Source of the DNA: Secundilactobacillus silagincola | GTDB taxonomy: Bacteria > Bacillota > Bacilli > Lactobacillales > Lactobacillaceae | Direction: 5' to 3' | Length of the DNA stretch: 64,000 nucleotides | NCBI RefSeq assembly: GCF_002583405.1 | Contig: NZ_BCMJ01000002.1 | Span: forward strand, 62,001-126,000 | In this document: positions 28,728 through 37,124 of the stretch, piece by piece | Numbering within the stretch: position 1 is the first letter of the stretch | Layout: every line of letters starts with the position of its first letter | Made by a program: the position numbers and the translations under genes | The notes under the pieces: generated by a model | Seen by the model: only the letters and a program-made list of their open reading frames with translations | Told to the model about the DNA's origin: nothing | The model's database searches: none

Positions 28728-28753
28728 AAGCTGACTGCCTAAGCAATCAGCTT
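28728..28753 (-). terminator. terminator reading leftward
   Basis: AAGCTGACTGC pairs with GCAATCAGCTT (one mismatch). The T-run is only on the minus strand, so it probably ends the metalloprotease transcript after it crosses the palindrome at 28921. The remaining stretch to 28920 shows no gene. Confidence 0.65.
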
Positions 28754-28920
28754 GAATAATGGCTCTATGTGCATTCACCAAAAAGTGAATAAAGAAAAAT
28801 TGGTGATATGTACGTTTGTTTTCCACTGGTTATAGTACCATGAGAGAATGCTTCAATTCAATAGTAGATTGAGATAGTAAAGGATTGTAATCAGTTTGAA
28901 ATAAAGGCACCCCTGGAGTG

Positions 28921-29032
28921 TGTGACAAAACTCGGTAGATTCCAGAATTTAACGTAAATAAGGCTTATTCCGACGAACTTTTCGGGATAAGCCTTATTTG
29001 CGTTAAATGGCAGGAATCTGAGTTTTGACGCA
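28921..29032. repeat. family A palindrome (copy A3)
   Basis: 112 bp with imperfect terminal inverted repeats (TGTGACAAAACTC ... GAGTTTTGACGCA) and inner GATTCC/GGAATC motifs. A central stem TTTAACG(T/C)AAATAAGGC... pairs with the matching right half around a short loop. The central stem differs in sequence from copy A1 but is equally paired. Confidence 0.8.
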
Positions 29033-29078
29033 TGATTAGGCAATCTTATGGCACAACCACTTGCAGGTGTCTTTTGTA

Positions 29079-29957
29079 TTAGTGCAATGCATCATGGACG
29101 GAAAGCGCTAATTTTGCACGGTTAACATCGGTTTTGTCCAGTGTGTTAAACCCGTTTTTACTGGCCTTTACTTTGCTGTAGTTGTAAATGTTGGGTGTTG
29201 TACTATTAGCGGCCATCGCGTCTTTTGAATTTGCAGAGTGCTGTAGACCCAATGAATGACCCATTTCGTGCGCAATGATGTTCGCGTATTTAAAAGTTCT
29301 GGCTTTGACGTCAATCTTGTGGGTGGTAATGTTCCGTTTTTGAGTGTTGATCTGTTTTTGAGTCTGATTGATCTGTGCGGCCCGGTAGGTATTATATCGA
29401 TGAGCAAAGTTAGCTTGGCGAGCAATTTTATGGCCGTAAGCTAAAATTCGGTTATTGGTCTTGGTGACGGCGGTTGAAGTCGATTGATTGATCATTTTAT
29501 TTCGGATCAATGAAAGTTGCTGATTGTAATCTGCCTGCTCCAGTAAAATCTGGTGCTGGACAGGCTTCCACCAGGCGTCGGCACTGGTGTTCTTAGCAGT
29601 CATACTGATAGTCATCGTGCGATTGGTTTTCGTCCCCTTGGCAAAAACCGTATGGCCTAGCTTTTGGTTCCAATATGACATGGCCAATTTGGCACTTTTT
29701 TGGACTTGTGTATTGCTGCTAGCAACGTAAACCTTGACGACTTCCTGGCGAGTTAAGGCAGTTTGTGCAGCGTAGTTTAGTCCATAGCGGTTAGCAAGCG
29801 TTCTAGCATTAAATCGGTAGTAGTTTTTACTTTGCCTAAGCATAGATGAACTAGGCGTAAGCGTTGTCGCGTGTGCCGTAGTTTCCTGAGCAGAAAGTGG
29901 TAGCGCAACTGCTGTCATCAAGGTTGCGGCCACAGCAAAAAAACGTCCTCGTTTCAA
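29079..29957 (-). CDS. secreted matrixin-like zinc metalloprotease
   Basis: 292 residues. There is a Sec signal peptide (RGRFFAVAATLMTAVALPL, cleavage near residue 24-31), a helical middle region, and a C-terminal zinc motif HEMGHSLGLQH (His230, Glu231, His234, His240), the HExxHxxGxxH form of matrixins. No ATG fits; the TTG at 29957 lies 7 bases after AGAGGGGG and begins directly with the signal peptide. The substrate is unknown. It is monocistronic. Confidence 0.85.
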   Translation of the reverse strand: MKRGRFFAVAATLMTAVALPLSAQETTAHATTLTPSSSMLRQSKNYYRFNARTLANRYGLNYAAQTALTRQEVVKVYVASSNTQVQKSAKLAMSYWNQKLGHTVFAKGTKTNRTMTISMTAKNTSADAWWKPVQHQILLEQADYNQQLSLIRNKMINQSTSTAVTKTNNRILAYGHKIARQANFAHRYNTYRAAQINQTQKQINTQKRNITTHKIDVKARTFKYANIIAHEMGHSLGLQHSANSKDAMAANSTTPNIYNYSKVKASKNGFNTLDKTDVNRAKLALSVHDALH

Positions 29958-30147
29958 AATGATTCCCCCTCTAAAAGAATCCCTATTCATTGTGACAATG
30001 TGAGTTGTATATGATTGTATTGTATGTGATAGGTTTTACTTGTTCAACGAATATGCGCTTTTTTCGAAAGGTGTATGATCTTTCTATGAACTTACCTTAA
30101 ATGACCTCAGTATCCTGTAAAATAGAGGTAAACGGAGGTATTGACCT

Positions 30148-31341
30148 ATGACTAAAATATTGCTGATCAATGCTGGAAGTTCCTCTTTAAAATGGCAGTT
30201 GGTGAAGATGCCAGCTGAACATGTGATTGCTTCAGGTCAAGTGGAGCGACTCAATTTACCAGGGACCATCGTAAAGGTTAAAGTGGGCAGTAAGAAAACT
30301 AAAGAAGTAGTAGAGACCTTGGATGAAATCACAGCCATCGACCGCGTTTTGAAACGTTTGATCACAGTTGGTGGCGTTGAAACTTTAGATGAAGTCGAAG
30401 CGGTAGGACACCGAGTAGTGGCTGGCGGTACGCTCTTTAAAGGACCGGTGAAGTTGATTCCAAGTCGAATCAATCAGTTAAAGGGCTTGAGTGAACTGGC
30501 ACCGCTGCACAATCCGCTGGAGGTTAAGTGTATTGAACTGTTAGCACAACGATTATCCGGTGTGCCACAATACGCCGTGTTTGATAGCGCCTATTTTCAC
30601 GGTTTACCAGAGAAGACGGCGATTTATGGCATTCCGTATGAATGGACTAAAAAGTACCAAATCAGACGTTATGGTGAGCATGGAATTTCACATCAATATT
30701 TAGCGCAACAAGCAGCGGTGATGCTTAATCGACCACTAGATGAGCTAAATCTGATTACCATGCATTTAGGCAGTGGCGCGTCAATCACAGCAGTGAAGAA
30801 TGGTCGGCCATATGATACTTCCATGGGTCTAACACCAGTTACCGGCGTGATGATGGGCACGCGAAGTGGGGACGTTGACCCAACTTTGGTCCCTTATTTG
30901 ATGAAACGGTTAGATTTGGAAACACCTGAAGTTGTGATTCAAGAATTGAATGCTTCTTCGGGATTGCTTGGCGTTTCAGGGGTGTCCTCAGATATGCGTG
31001 ATCTTCATGAAGCCGCTGAGAAAAATCAACGTGCTAAGCTGGCATTGGACATGTTTGTTAACCAAGTGGTGAAGCTGGTGGGCGGTTACTATACGGAAAT
31101 TGGCGGTGCGGATGCGCTGGTATTTGCGGGTGGTATCGGTGAAAAAGATCCGGAAATTCGTCAGGCAGTTATTGAAGGTCTGCGCGTTTTAGGGATTAAG
31201 CTTGATATCGCACTCAATGAAGCTGGAAAAACCGGACCACTAGAAGCCCAGGATAGCCGTGCCAAAATATTACTGATTCCGACCAACGAAGAGTTAGCGA
31301 TGGCTCGTGGCGTTCAGCAATTGATGGATGAAGAAAACTAA
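30148..31341 (+). CDS. ackA: acetate kinase
   Basis: 397 residues, full length. Family motifs are intact: INAGSSSLKWQL, GHRVVAGG, FDSAYFHGL, LGSGASITA and FAGGIGEKD. It makes ATP from acetyl phosphate in fermentation. A GGAGG site precedes the start. A strong bidirectional terminator follows. Confidence 0.97.
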   Translation: MTKILLINAGSSSLKWQLVKMPAEHVIASGQVERLNLPGTIVKVKVGSKKTKEVVETLDEITAIDRVLKRLITVGGVETLDEVEAVGHRVVAGGTLFKGPVKLIPSRINQLKGLSELAPLHNPLEVKCIELLAQRLSGVPQYAVFDSAYFHGLPEKTAIYGIPYEWTKKYQIRRYGEHGISHQYLAQQAAVMLNRPLDELNLITMHLGSGASITAVKNGRPYDTSMGLTPVTGVMMGTRSGDVDPTLVPYLMKRLDLETPEVVIQELNASSGLLGVSGVSSDMRDLHEAAEKNQRAKLALDMFVNQVVKLVGGYYTEIGGADALVFAGGIGEKDPEIRQAVIEGLRVLGIKLDIALNEAGKTGPLEAQDSRAKILLIPTNEELAMARGVQQLMDEEN

Positions 31342-31368
31342 TTGTAGATATTTTGTTATTGAATACCA

Positions 31369-31410
31369 AATAGCGCAATTCCATGTTTTATGGAATTGCG
31401 CTATTTTTAG
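31369..31410. terminator. ackA terminator
   Basis: AATAGCGCAATTCCAT pairs perfectly with ATGGAATTGCGCTATT around a 5-base loop, followed by T-run. It sits between convergent genes. Confidence 0.88.
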
Positions 31411-31425
31411 TGTTCAAGTTGAATC

Positions 31426-32037
31426 CTATAGTTTTTTAATCCAGGCTTGCGCAGCCATTAATTCCGTTTGCGTCAGATGATGGGATTGATGGTTTTTGAA
31501 GGCCTCAACGGTTACGTGGGCATCCGTTAGTTGCTGGATCAATTGATCAAAGTTATCTTCAGAAACGATGGGATCTACGTCTCCGTAAGTGGCGAATGTC
31601 CGATACCCGGTTAAATTCACGATTTGGTGTGGTGGCGTAATCATCATGGGGTGCAACAAAACCGCAATTTTAAACGGTGTCGGTTTATTTAACCAAGCAT
31701 AAGCAGCAATGTTGGCACCATTGGAAAAGCCAAGGACGATGAGTCGGTTGGCATCCAACTGGTAACGCGCGGTTTCCTGTTCGATAGCGTTTAGTAGCCA
31801 ATCAGTTTCCTGATTTAAATTATCCAAGTCGAACGTGCCATCCTCGTGGCGAATAAAGTATCGGTTACTGCCGTGTTCATTGATTCGGCCACGGATACCT
31901 AGTTTGGGGTGTTCTGGAAATAAAAAGGTCGCGATTGGTAGCAGATCACTCTCATCGCCACCGGTACCGTGTAACATTAACACCGGAGCTAGGTCGGTTC
32001 TGCCAGGGAAAAAAGCAGTGTGAATTCCATTTGTCAT
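31426..32037 (-). CDS. alpha/beta hydrolase (carboxylesterase/phospholipase, MhqD-like)
   Basis: 203 residues. The nucleophile is in GFSNGAN, and MLHGTGGDESDLLP supplies the oxyanion region; the acid and histidine lie in YGDVDPIV and NHQSHHLT. The immediate upstream partner is a ring-cleaving dioxygenase-like protein 4 bases away. The pair resembles mhqO-mhqD of Bacillus, which handles quinone and azo stress. That parallel is inference from family and order. Confidence 0.82.
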   Translation of the reverse strand: MTNGIHTAFFPGRTDLAPVLMLHGTGGDESDLLPIATFLFPEHPKLGIRGRINEHGSNRYFIRHEDGTFDLDNLNQETDWLLNAIEQETARYQLDANRLIVLGFSNGANIAAYAWLNKPTPFKIAVLLHPMMITPPHQIVNLTGYRTFATYGDVDPIVSEDNFDQLIQQLTDAHVTVEAFKNHQSHHLTQTELMAAQAWIKKL

Positions 32038-32041
32038 TAGT

Positions 32042-33004
32042 TCACTCCTCCTTAGAATTAAACGGGATCAAATTAGCTTCGATAGCTGCTCGTTGACCCT
32101 CTAAAAAGGGTGGTAGTTCTAAGTGAATGCCAGCTTCTTCATACGTTTCGTCAACCAGAAAACCGGGGCCGTCAGTAGCGATTTCAAATAATACGCCTGG
32201 AGCGGCTCGAAAATATTCTGATTGAAAATAAAAGCGTTCTATAAAGCCGGAATCATGAAGCCCAGCGCGCTGAATTCGCTGAATCCACTCCTTCAAACTA
32301 TCGGTATCGGGCGTTCGAAAAGCCATGTGGTGAACCGAACCGTAGCCTTGAATACTATCGGGTAAGATGAGGCTGCTTTCAATAATGACCTGAGCGCCGT
32401 GACCGCCATCGTGAAGTTCATAGAGAGTCTGAGAACCCTGGCTTTCAAGTTTAGTAAAACCCATGACGCTGGTTAAGATGTTGCCTAGGTGGTCCGGCTG
32501 GGAAACGGTGATAATGGTTGGTCCAAGCCCACTGATTGCCACATTATTAGGAACAGGACTGTGACGATATGGCGTGCCACCTGGTAAGCCTGAGTTATGT
32601 TCATCAGAAACTAACTGATAGCGTTGCTGATCAAAATCGTAAAACGGAAGGACTTTAGCGCCGAACTGCTCCTGAATTGAATCAGTTTTGATGTGATACT
32701 GTTCGAAGCGGTTTTTCCAGTAATTCAATGCCACATCGTTTGGTACCCGAAAGCCAATTCTGGAAATACTATTTTTACCGTAGTGTCCGCTGGCAATTCC
32801 GGGAAAATCGAAGAAGGTCAGGTCAGTGCCGGCAGTTCCCATATCATCGGTGAAATAAAGGTGATACGTGGCGACATCGTCTTGATTAACCGTCTTTTTG
32901 ATTAAATGCAGGCCTAAAATCGTTGTCATAAAATGAAATATTTTTGGTGCGCTTGAAGTAATTGCAGTGATGTGGTGTAAACCAATCAAATCAGTTTTTT
33001 CCAT
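32042..33004 (-). CDS. glyoxalase-fold ring-cleaving dioxygenase (MhqO-like)
   Basis: 320 residues with two vicinal-oxygen-chelate domains. The first has GLHHITAITSS at the N-terminus; the second has VHHMAFRTPDTDSL near residue 220. The final FEIATDGPGFLVDE is typical of the MhqO/ring-cleaving dioxygenase group, with a metal-ligand Glu. The ATG at 33004 is chosen for GGGAGGCG upstream. It is co-transcribed with the hydrolase downstream. Confidence 0.85.
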   Translation of the reverse strand: MEKTDLIGLHHITAITSSAPKIFHFMTTILGLHLIKKTVNQDDVATYHLYFTDDMGTAGTDLTFFDFPGIASGHYGKNSISRIGFRVPNDVALNYWKNRFEQYHIKTDSIQEQFGAKVLPFYDFDQQRYQLVSDEHNSGLPGGTPYRHSPVPNNVAISGLGPTIITVSQPDHLGNILTSVMGFTKLESQGSQTLYELHDGGHGAQVIIESSLILPDSIQGYGSVHHMAFRTPDTDSLKEWIQRIQRAGLHDSGFIERFYFQSEYFRAAPGVLFEIATDGPGFLVDETYEEAGIHLELPPFLEGQRAAIEANLIPFNSKEE

Positions 33005-33094
33005 GTTGACGCCTCCCATACAACGCTTAATTTTGAACGTATTATGACAGATTATTGGGTTGGGGACAATGATGTTGGCTCACTGTCATGTAGA

Positions 33095-33214
33095 CTAATC
33101 AGGCTCCAGCAGGCAGAGAACTGCATGTAAGGCGATTATGACATAAATCCAAGCCCAGGATTTTTGTCATAACCACCTTACACTCCGTTTCCTAAACGCT
33201 TGTTTCCGCACCTT
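33095..33214. repeat. family B palindrome (copy B1)
   Basis: About 120 bp. The outer arm CTCCAGCAGGC and the inner CTGCATGTAAGG pair with CCTTAC...GCTTG on the other side. The tip is AAATCC-AAGCCCA-GGATTT. The stem TTATGACA/TGTCATAA is specific to this copy. It is followed at once by a right-end fragment (33215-33250, TCTCTAAACGCC ... TTTCACACCTTG). Confidence 0.8.
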
Positions 33215-33250
33215 GCCTAATCAGTCTCTAAACGCCGGGTTTCACACCTT
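33215..33250. repeat. family B right-end fragment
   Basis: CAGTCTCTAAACGCC and TTTCACACCTTG match the right arm of the full family B units, with no left half. It is probably the remnant of a second tandem copy. The remaining 33251-33353 holds only the GH25 gene's promoter region. Confidence 0.6.
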
Positions 33251-33353
33251 GTTGTCACACAACAGTAAATGAACTGTAATTCACATGTTTTCCCTCTGTT
33301 TCATTCTTGCGTTACACTAGTAATAATTAATAAATTAGACTAAGGGGATTTAC

Positions 33354-34262
33354 ATGAAAACTAATCAATTATTGAAGAGAATTTTTGCCGGATCATTAGC
33401 ACTTGTTAGCGCCCTAACTGTTGGAACCACCGCCTTTGCTGCTAAGACTAAGATTGCCGATGTTTCGCAATATCAGGGAAACATTAACTGGTCTAAGGCT
33501 TCTAAAGATTTACGGATGACGATTATTCGTGTTAAACATGGTAACCCTGGTGACTCTGATTACCGGATCGATCCTAAGCGTGACGTGAACGCAAACGGTG
33601 CTCACAAATATGGCACACCGTTTGGTCAATATGATTATACAGAGTTCAATAGCACTGCTGATGCTGTGAACGATGCGCGTCAATTCTATGCGCTATCAAA
33701 TAAGAACGCTAAATTCTATGCTCTGGATAACGAACACCGAGTTTCTGGTGTCAAAGGACATGAACAGACTTATGTCAACGCTTGGTATAACACAATGCGG
33801 ACTTTAACAAAGAAGCCTTTGGTCTATTATTCATACCAAAGCTTTGTCAGAGAACATAGCATCAACTATTCCAAGTTTAATGGCTCATGGATCGCAAACT
33901 ATTCACAAAAGCCAAATGTCGCAACGGACTTATGGCAATATAGTAGTACAGGTTCGCTTTCAGGTATCAGCGGTCACGTTGATCTGAGCCGGACTGTGGA
34001 TAATTCAACCGTAACAAAGTGGTATACTAACACGCCAAAGGACAGTTACTTTAGCAGTATTAAAAACGGTCAAAAATTACGGGTAACACGTAATATTGGC
34101 AGATACCAAACCGCTAACTTGACTGGTAAAAAAGGTAGTTTAAAATACAATACCATTGTGACGGCTAAGGCAATTGCTCGTTCACACGGTGGTACTTACC
34201 GTATCCAATTGAGCGATGGCAGTTACATCACTGCTAATCAGAGTTATGTTCAGGTTCAATAA
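33354..34262 (+). CDS. secreted GH25 lysozyme (muramidase)
   Basis: 302 residues. A signal peptide (residues 1-30, cleaved near AFAA) precedes a GH25 barrel with Asp36 in ADVSQYQG and the DxE-type pair Asp125/Glu127 in YALDNE. A C-terminal ~80-residue SH3-like domain (residues ~222-302) probably binds the cell wall. It cleaves peptidoglycan and is probably an endogenous autolysin, since no phage genes are near. It is monocistronic. Confidence 0.9.
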   Translation: MKTNQLLKRIFAGSLALVSALTVGTTAFAAKTKIADVSQYQGNINWSKASKDLRMTIIRVKHGNPGDSDYRIDPKRDVNANGAHKYGTPFGQYDYTEFNSTADAVNDARQFYALSNKNAKFYALDNEHRVSGVKGHEQTYVNAWYNTMRTLTKKPLVYYSYQSFVREHSINYSKFNGSWIANYSQKPNVATDLWQYSSTGSLSGISGHVDLSRTVDNSTVTKWYTNTPKDSYFSSIKNGQKLRVTRNIGRYQTANLTGKKGSLKYNTIVTAKAIARSHGGTYRIQLSDGSYITANQSYVQVQ

Positions 34263-34278
34263 ACTTTAGATGTTAGGG

Positions 34279-34310
34279 GTCATCATCCTGTTTGGGGTGG
34301 TGGCTTTTTT
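34279..34310 (+). terminator. terminator of the GH25 gene
   Basis: GTCATCATCC pairs with GGGTGGTGGC with several G-T pairs, followed by TTTTTT. Confidence 0.7.
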
Positions 34311-34320
34311 GTTGCAGCTT

Positions 34321-34443
34321 GGCTTAATCGGGCTCCAACAAGCAGAGAGCTGCATGTAAGCGGACAAGCACATAAATCCAAGCCCAGGATTTCCGTCCTT
34401 GTCCACTTACACTCCGCTCTCTAAGCGCTTGTTTCCGCACCTT
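34321..34443. repeat. family B palindrome (copy B2, tandem with B3)
   Basis: 123 bp from GGCTTAATCGGGCTCC to GTTTCCGCACCTT. Stem pairs visible are CAAGC/GCTTG, AGAGAGC/GCTCTCT, GTAAG/CTTAC, GGACAAG/CTTGTCC, AAATCC/GGATTT. The adjoining unit begins without a gap and has the same length. Confidence 0.9.
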
Positions 34444-34566
34444 GGCTTAATCGGGCTCCAACAAGCAGGAAACTGCATGTAAGGTGGCTACAACATAAAT
34501 CCAAGCCCAGGATTTTTGTCATAGCCACCTTACACTCCGTTTCCTAAGCGCTTGTTTCCGCACCTT
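34444..34566. repeat. family B palindrome (copy B3)
   Basis: 123 bp, direct tandem of B2. Here the second stem is AGGAAAC/GTTTCCT in place of AGAGAGC/GCTCTCT, and the inner stem GGTGGCTA/TAGCCACC replaces GGACAAG/CTTGTCC: paired changes on both sides. It ends 4 bases before the -35 box of the aminotransferase operon. Confidence 0.9.
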
Positions 34567-34569
34567 GGC

Positions 34570-34597
34570 TTGCTTTCTTCCATTAAAATGCTATGAT
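34570..34597 (+). promoter_or_regulatory. promoter of the aromatic leader-aminotransferase operon
   Basis: TTGCTT (34570-34575) and TATGAT (34592-34597) are 16 bases apart, immediately after repeat B3 and 31 bases before the leader-peptide start. Confidence 0.65.
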
Positions 34598-34627
34598 AAA
34601 AGTAACCACTATTCTGAGAGGATCGTC

Positions 34628-34693
34628 ATGATGCAGACAACTACAGTTACTCAGTTGAATAGTCGATTTTACTTTTGGTTTTTCCAGTCCTGA
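34628..34693 (+). CDS. aromatic-rich leader peptide (21 aa)
   Basis: The reading frame encodes MMQTTTVTQLNSRFYFWFFQS. Six of seven consecutive residues (positions 14-19 plus flanking) are Phe, Tyr or Trp, which is extreme for random sequence. AGAGG lies 6 bases before the first ATG. The stop codon at 34691-34693 falls inside the first arm of the following set of alternative hairpins. Too short for ordinary gene finders. The peptide probably has no function itself; its translation reports charged Phe/Tyr/Trp-tRNA levels. Confidence 0.82.
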   Translation: MMQTTTVTQLNSRFYFWFFQS

Positions 34694-34808
34694 TCTGTGA
34701 AGAGCCAAGAGCATTTTGTCATTAATGCAAACGGACCACACAGATCAGATTCTGACTGTGTGGGTAAACTTCGACACCTGTACAGTCATTGGCTGTATGG
34801 GTGTTTTA
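34690..34808 (+). promoter_or_regulatory. leader-peptide attenuator of the aminotransferase operon
   Basis: Five segments pair alternatively. 1:2 is CTGATCTGTG (34690-34699) with CACAGATCAG (34739-34748). 2:3 is CCACACAG (34736-34743) with CTGTGTGG (34756-34763), extended by TCAG/CTGA inside. 3:4 is GACTGTGTGGGT (34754-34765) with ACCTGTACAGTC (34776-34787). 4:5 is ACACCTGTACAG (34774-34785) with CTGTATGGGTGT (34793-34804), followed by TTTATATT, the terminator. A ribosome at the stop masks 1, giving 2:3 and 4:5 (off). A stall at the aromatic codons leaves 1 free, giving 1:2 and 3:4 (on). Confidence 0.78.
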
Positions 34809-34828
34809 TATTATAAGGAGTGTGTGAA

Positions 34829-35998
34829 ATGAGTCGATTGTCAGACAGCATGAAAAAAGAGTTAAAACAGATTCAGCCATCATCAATTTTAAAGTTTAAC
34901 CAAGAAATTTCTCAGGTACCAGATATGGTTAAGCTGACCTTAGGTGAACCCGATTTCAATACGCCAGATCACGTGAAGCAGGCCGCCATTCGCAGTATTG
35001 AAAATAACGAAAGTCACTACACGAATTCTCGCGGAACTGAAGGCCTCCGCAAAGCGGCTTCAAAATTCTTGAATGATAAATATAACGTCAACTATGATCC
35101 CGAAACTCAAATTTTGGTGACCACTGGCGCTACGGAAGGGATTTTCTCTTCATTAACAGCGATGCTAAATCCTGGTGATACCGTCATTATTCCTACACCA
35201 ATTTTTCCACAATATATTCCAGTTGCTATTTTAAATGGTGCTAAGCCAATCTTTCTTGATACGTCCGATAACGGCTTTATTCTCTCACCAGAAAAGTTGC
35301 AAGCGACCATTGAAGCTAACAAGGATACTGTAAAAGCGGTTGTCATGAACTTTCCGTCTAATCCAACGGGGGTGACTTATAATCGTGAAGAACTGCAAGC
35401 ACTCGCAGATGTCTTGAAACAGTACGATATTTTTGTGTTAAGTGATGAAATTTATTCGGAATTAACTTATGGTGAACGTCACGTTTCCATGGGCGAATTA
35501 TTACCAGAACAGACTGTTTTGTTAAATGGTGTGTCAAAGTCTCACGCTATGACCGGTTGGAGAATCGGTTTAGTATGCGGACCAGTTGATGTCATTTCAG
35601 AAATCGGTAAGGTGCATCAATTTGCCATTACTTCTGCCACCGCAAACGCACAAGCTGCCGCTGAGGAAGCCTTTAAAAACGGACCCGACGATGGGGTTGC
35701 CATGCGTAAGATCTATCAGCAACGCAGAGATTTGTTGTTAGCGGGGCTTAAAGAAGCCGGTTTTGAATGTGCCAATCCTAAGGGAGCGTTCTACCTCTTC
35801 GCTAAGATTCCAGCCAACCTCAATCAGGACAGTGTGGCATTCTGCTATGAACTGGCTAAAGAAGCCAAGGTAGCGGTTATTCCTGGAGCATCATTTGGAC
35901 CTGGTGGCGAAGGCTATGTTCGTATCAGTTACGCTGCTAGCACCGAAGATTTGAAGAAAGCAATCGAGCGGATTCAAAAGTTTGTTGATCAGCATTAA
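34829..35998 (+). CDS. class I/II aminotransferase, likely aromatic amino acid aminotransferase
   Basis: 389 residues, fold-type I. TLGEPDFNTPDHVK at the start, NFPSNPTGVTYN, VLSDEIYSELTY, the PLP-lysine motif SKSHAMTGWRIG and the C-terminal substrate Arg in YVRISYA are intact. Sequence resembles the AraT/PatA group. The aromatic leader upstream suggests Phe/Tyr/(Trp) as products, that is, the last transamination in their synthesis. The ATG at 34829 follows AAGGAG by 8 bases. The next gene follows by 31 bases. Confidence 0.85.
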   Translation: MSRLSDSMKKELKQIQPSSILKFNQEISQVPDMVKLTLGEPDFNTPDHVKQAAIRSIENNESHYTNSRGTEGLRKAASKFLNDKYNVNYDPETQILVTTGATEGIFSSLTAMLNPGDTVIIPTPIFPQYIPVAILNGAKPIFLDTSDNGFILSPEKLQATIEANKDTVKAVVMNFPSNPTGVTYNREELQALADVLKQYDIFVLSDEIYSELTYGERHVSMGELLPEQTVLLNGVSKSHAMTGWRIGLVCGPVDVISEIGKVHQFAITSATANAQAAAEEAFKNGPDDGVAMRKIYQQRRDLLLAGLKEAGFECANPKGAFYLFAKIPANLNQDSVAFCYELAKEAKVAVIPGASFGPGGEGYVRISYAASTEDLKKAIERIQKFVDQH

Positions 35999-36029
35999 AA
36001 GGAAATCGTTGAGGAAGAGGGAAGTCGCA

Positions 36030-37025
36030 GTGAAGTTTTTGTTATATCATGCACGTGAAGATGAGTTAGTTGCCGTTAAGGAATGGATGAAGGATCATCC
36101 CGATGTTCAGGTGGATACCAACGATGTGCCGTTGACCGAAGAAACCGTTGAACTGGCTAATGGGTATGATGGGATTGTGATTCAGCAGCATATTCCAGTA
36201 GACTCGCCGAAAATTTACCAGCGGCTGCATGCATTTGGAATTAAACAGCTCACGTTACGAATTACGGGTTACGAAATTATTGATTTGAAATTGGCTGCTG
36301 AAAATCATCTAGTGGTTACCAACGTACCAGCATATTCACCTCGTTCAGTTAGTGAGCTGGTGTTGGCACACGTGATGAAGTTAGTTCGTCACTTAGGGAT
36401 TACCCAAGCCCGTGAAGCTCACCACGATTTTACTTGGGGCGGATTGGAAGCTAACGAGATTCATAATTTAACCATTGGCATTATTGGTGCTGGGAAAATT
36501 GGTAGTGCCGTTGCCCGGATATTCAAGGCATTAGGTTCAACGGTGATTGCGGCTGACCCGATTCACCGGCCAGAACTTGGAGATACCTTAACCTATACGG
36601 ATCATGAAACGGTCTATAAAACGGCGGATATCGTCACCATGCACACGCCCTTAACTGATGAAACACACCACATGATTGATAAGCACGTATTTAAAATGAT
36701 GAAGCCATCCGCCTTCTTCATCAATGCCTCTCGGGGACCAGTTGTCGTTGCGGATGATCTGGTGGACGCACTGGAAACCGGTGAAATTGCCGGTGCCGGG
36801 ATTGATACCATTGAAGGCGATAGTCAGATTTTCAGTCAGAACTGGTCTAATAAGAATCTAAATAATCCACCGCTGGAAAAATTGCTGACCATGCCCAACG
36901 TGAGTGTCAGTCCACACGTTGGTTTCTATACGGACGCTGCTGTAGCTAATATGGTGGAAATTGCCTTGGATGACGCTTTAACCATTGTCAAAGGCGGCAC
37001 TAGTCGCCATCAAGTAACTGAATAA
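36030..37025 (+). CDS. D-2-hydroxyacid dehydrogenase (D-lactate dehydrogenase-like)
   Basis: 331 residues. MKFLLYHAREDE at the N-terminus resembles D-LDH/D-phenyllactate dehydrogenases. NAD-binding GIIGAGKIGSAVA (about 148-160), catalytic Arg in NASRGPVV and His in SPHVGFYTD are present. The GTG at 36030 is taken as start from the GAGG upstream and the family length; an earlier ATG overlaps the aminotransferase. In one operon with an aromatic-regulated aminotransferase, it may reduce aryl-pyruvates to aryl-lactates (inference). Confidence 0.85.
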   Translation: MKFLLYHAREDELVAVKEWMKDHPDVQVDTNDVPLTEETVELANGYDGIVIQQHIPVDSPKIYQRLHAFGIKQLTLRITGYEIIDLKLAAENHLVVTNVPAYSPRSVSELVLAHVMKLVRHLGITQAREAHHDFTWGGLEANEIHNLTIGIIGAGKIGSAVARIFKALGSTVIAADPIHRPELGDTLTYTDHETVYKTADIVTMHTPLTDETHHMIDKHVFKMMKPSAFFINASRGPVVVADDLVDALETGEIAGAGIDTIEGDSQIFSQNWSNKNLNNPPLEKLLTMPNVSVSPHVGFYTDAAVANMVEIALDDALTIVKGGTSRHQVTE

Positions 37026-37124
37026 TTTGATTGTCTTTTAAATCGCACTACCAGATTGGAGGTGCGATTTTTTAGTGGTAATAGTGTAAAATATTCTAAA
37101 AAGAGAGTAAAGGAAGTGCTTGAG

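Noticed and set aside
34321-34566. CRISPR-like tandem repeat
   Set aside because: Only two 123-bp units with no unique spacers, each a palindrome; no cas genes nearby.
34600-34828. T-box leader for the aminotransferase operon
   Set aside because: No TGGnACCGCG sequence or stem-I features; the leader ORF and alternative hairpins explain the region better.
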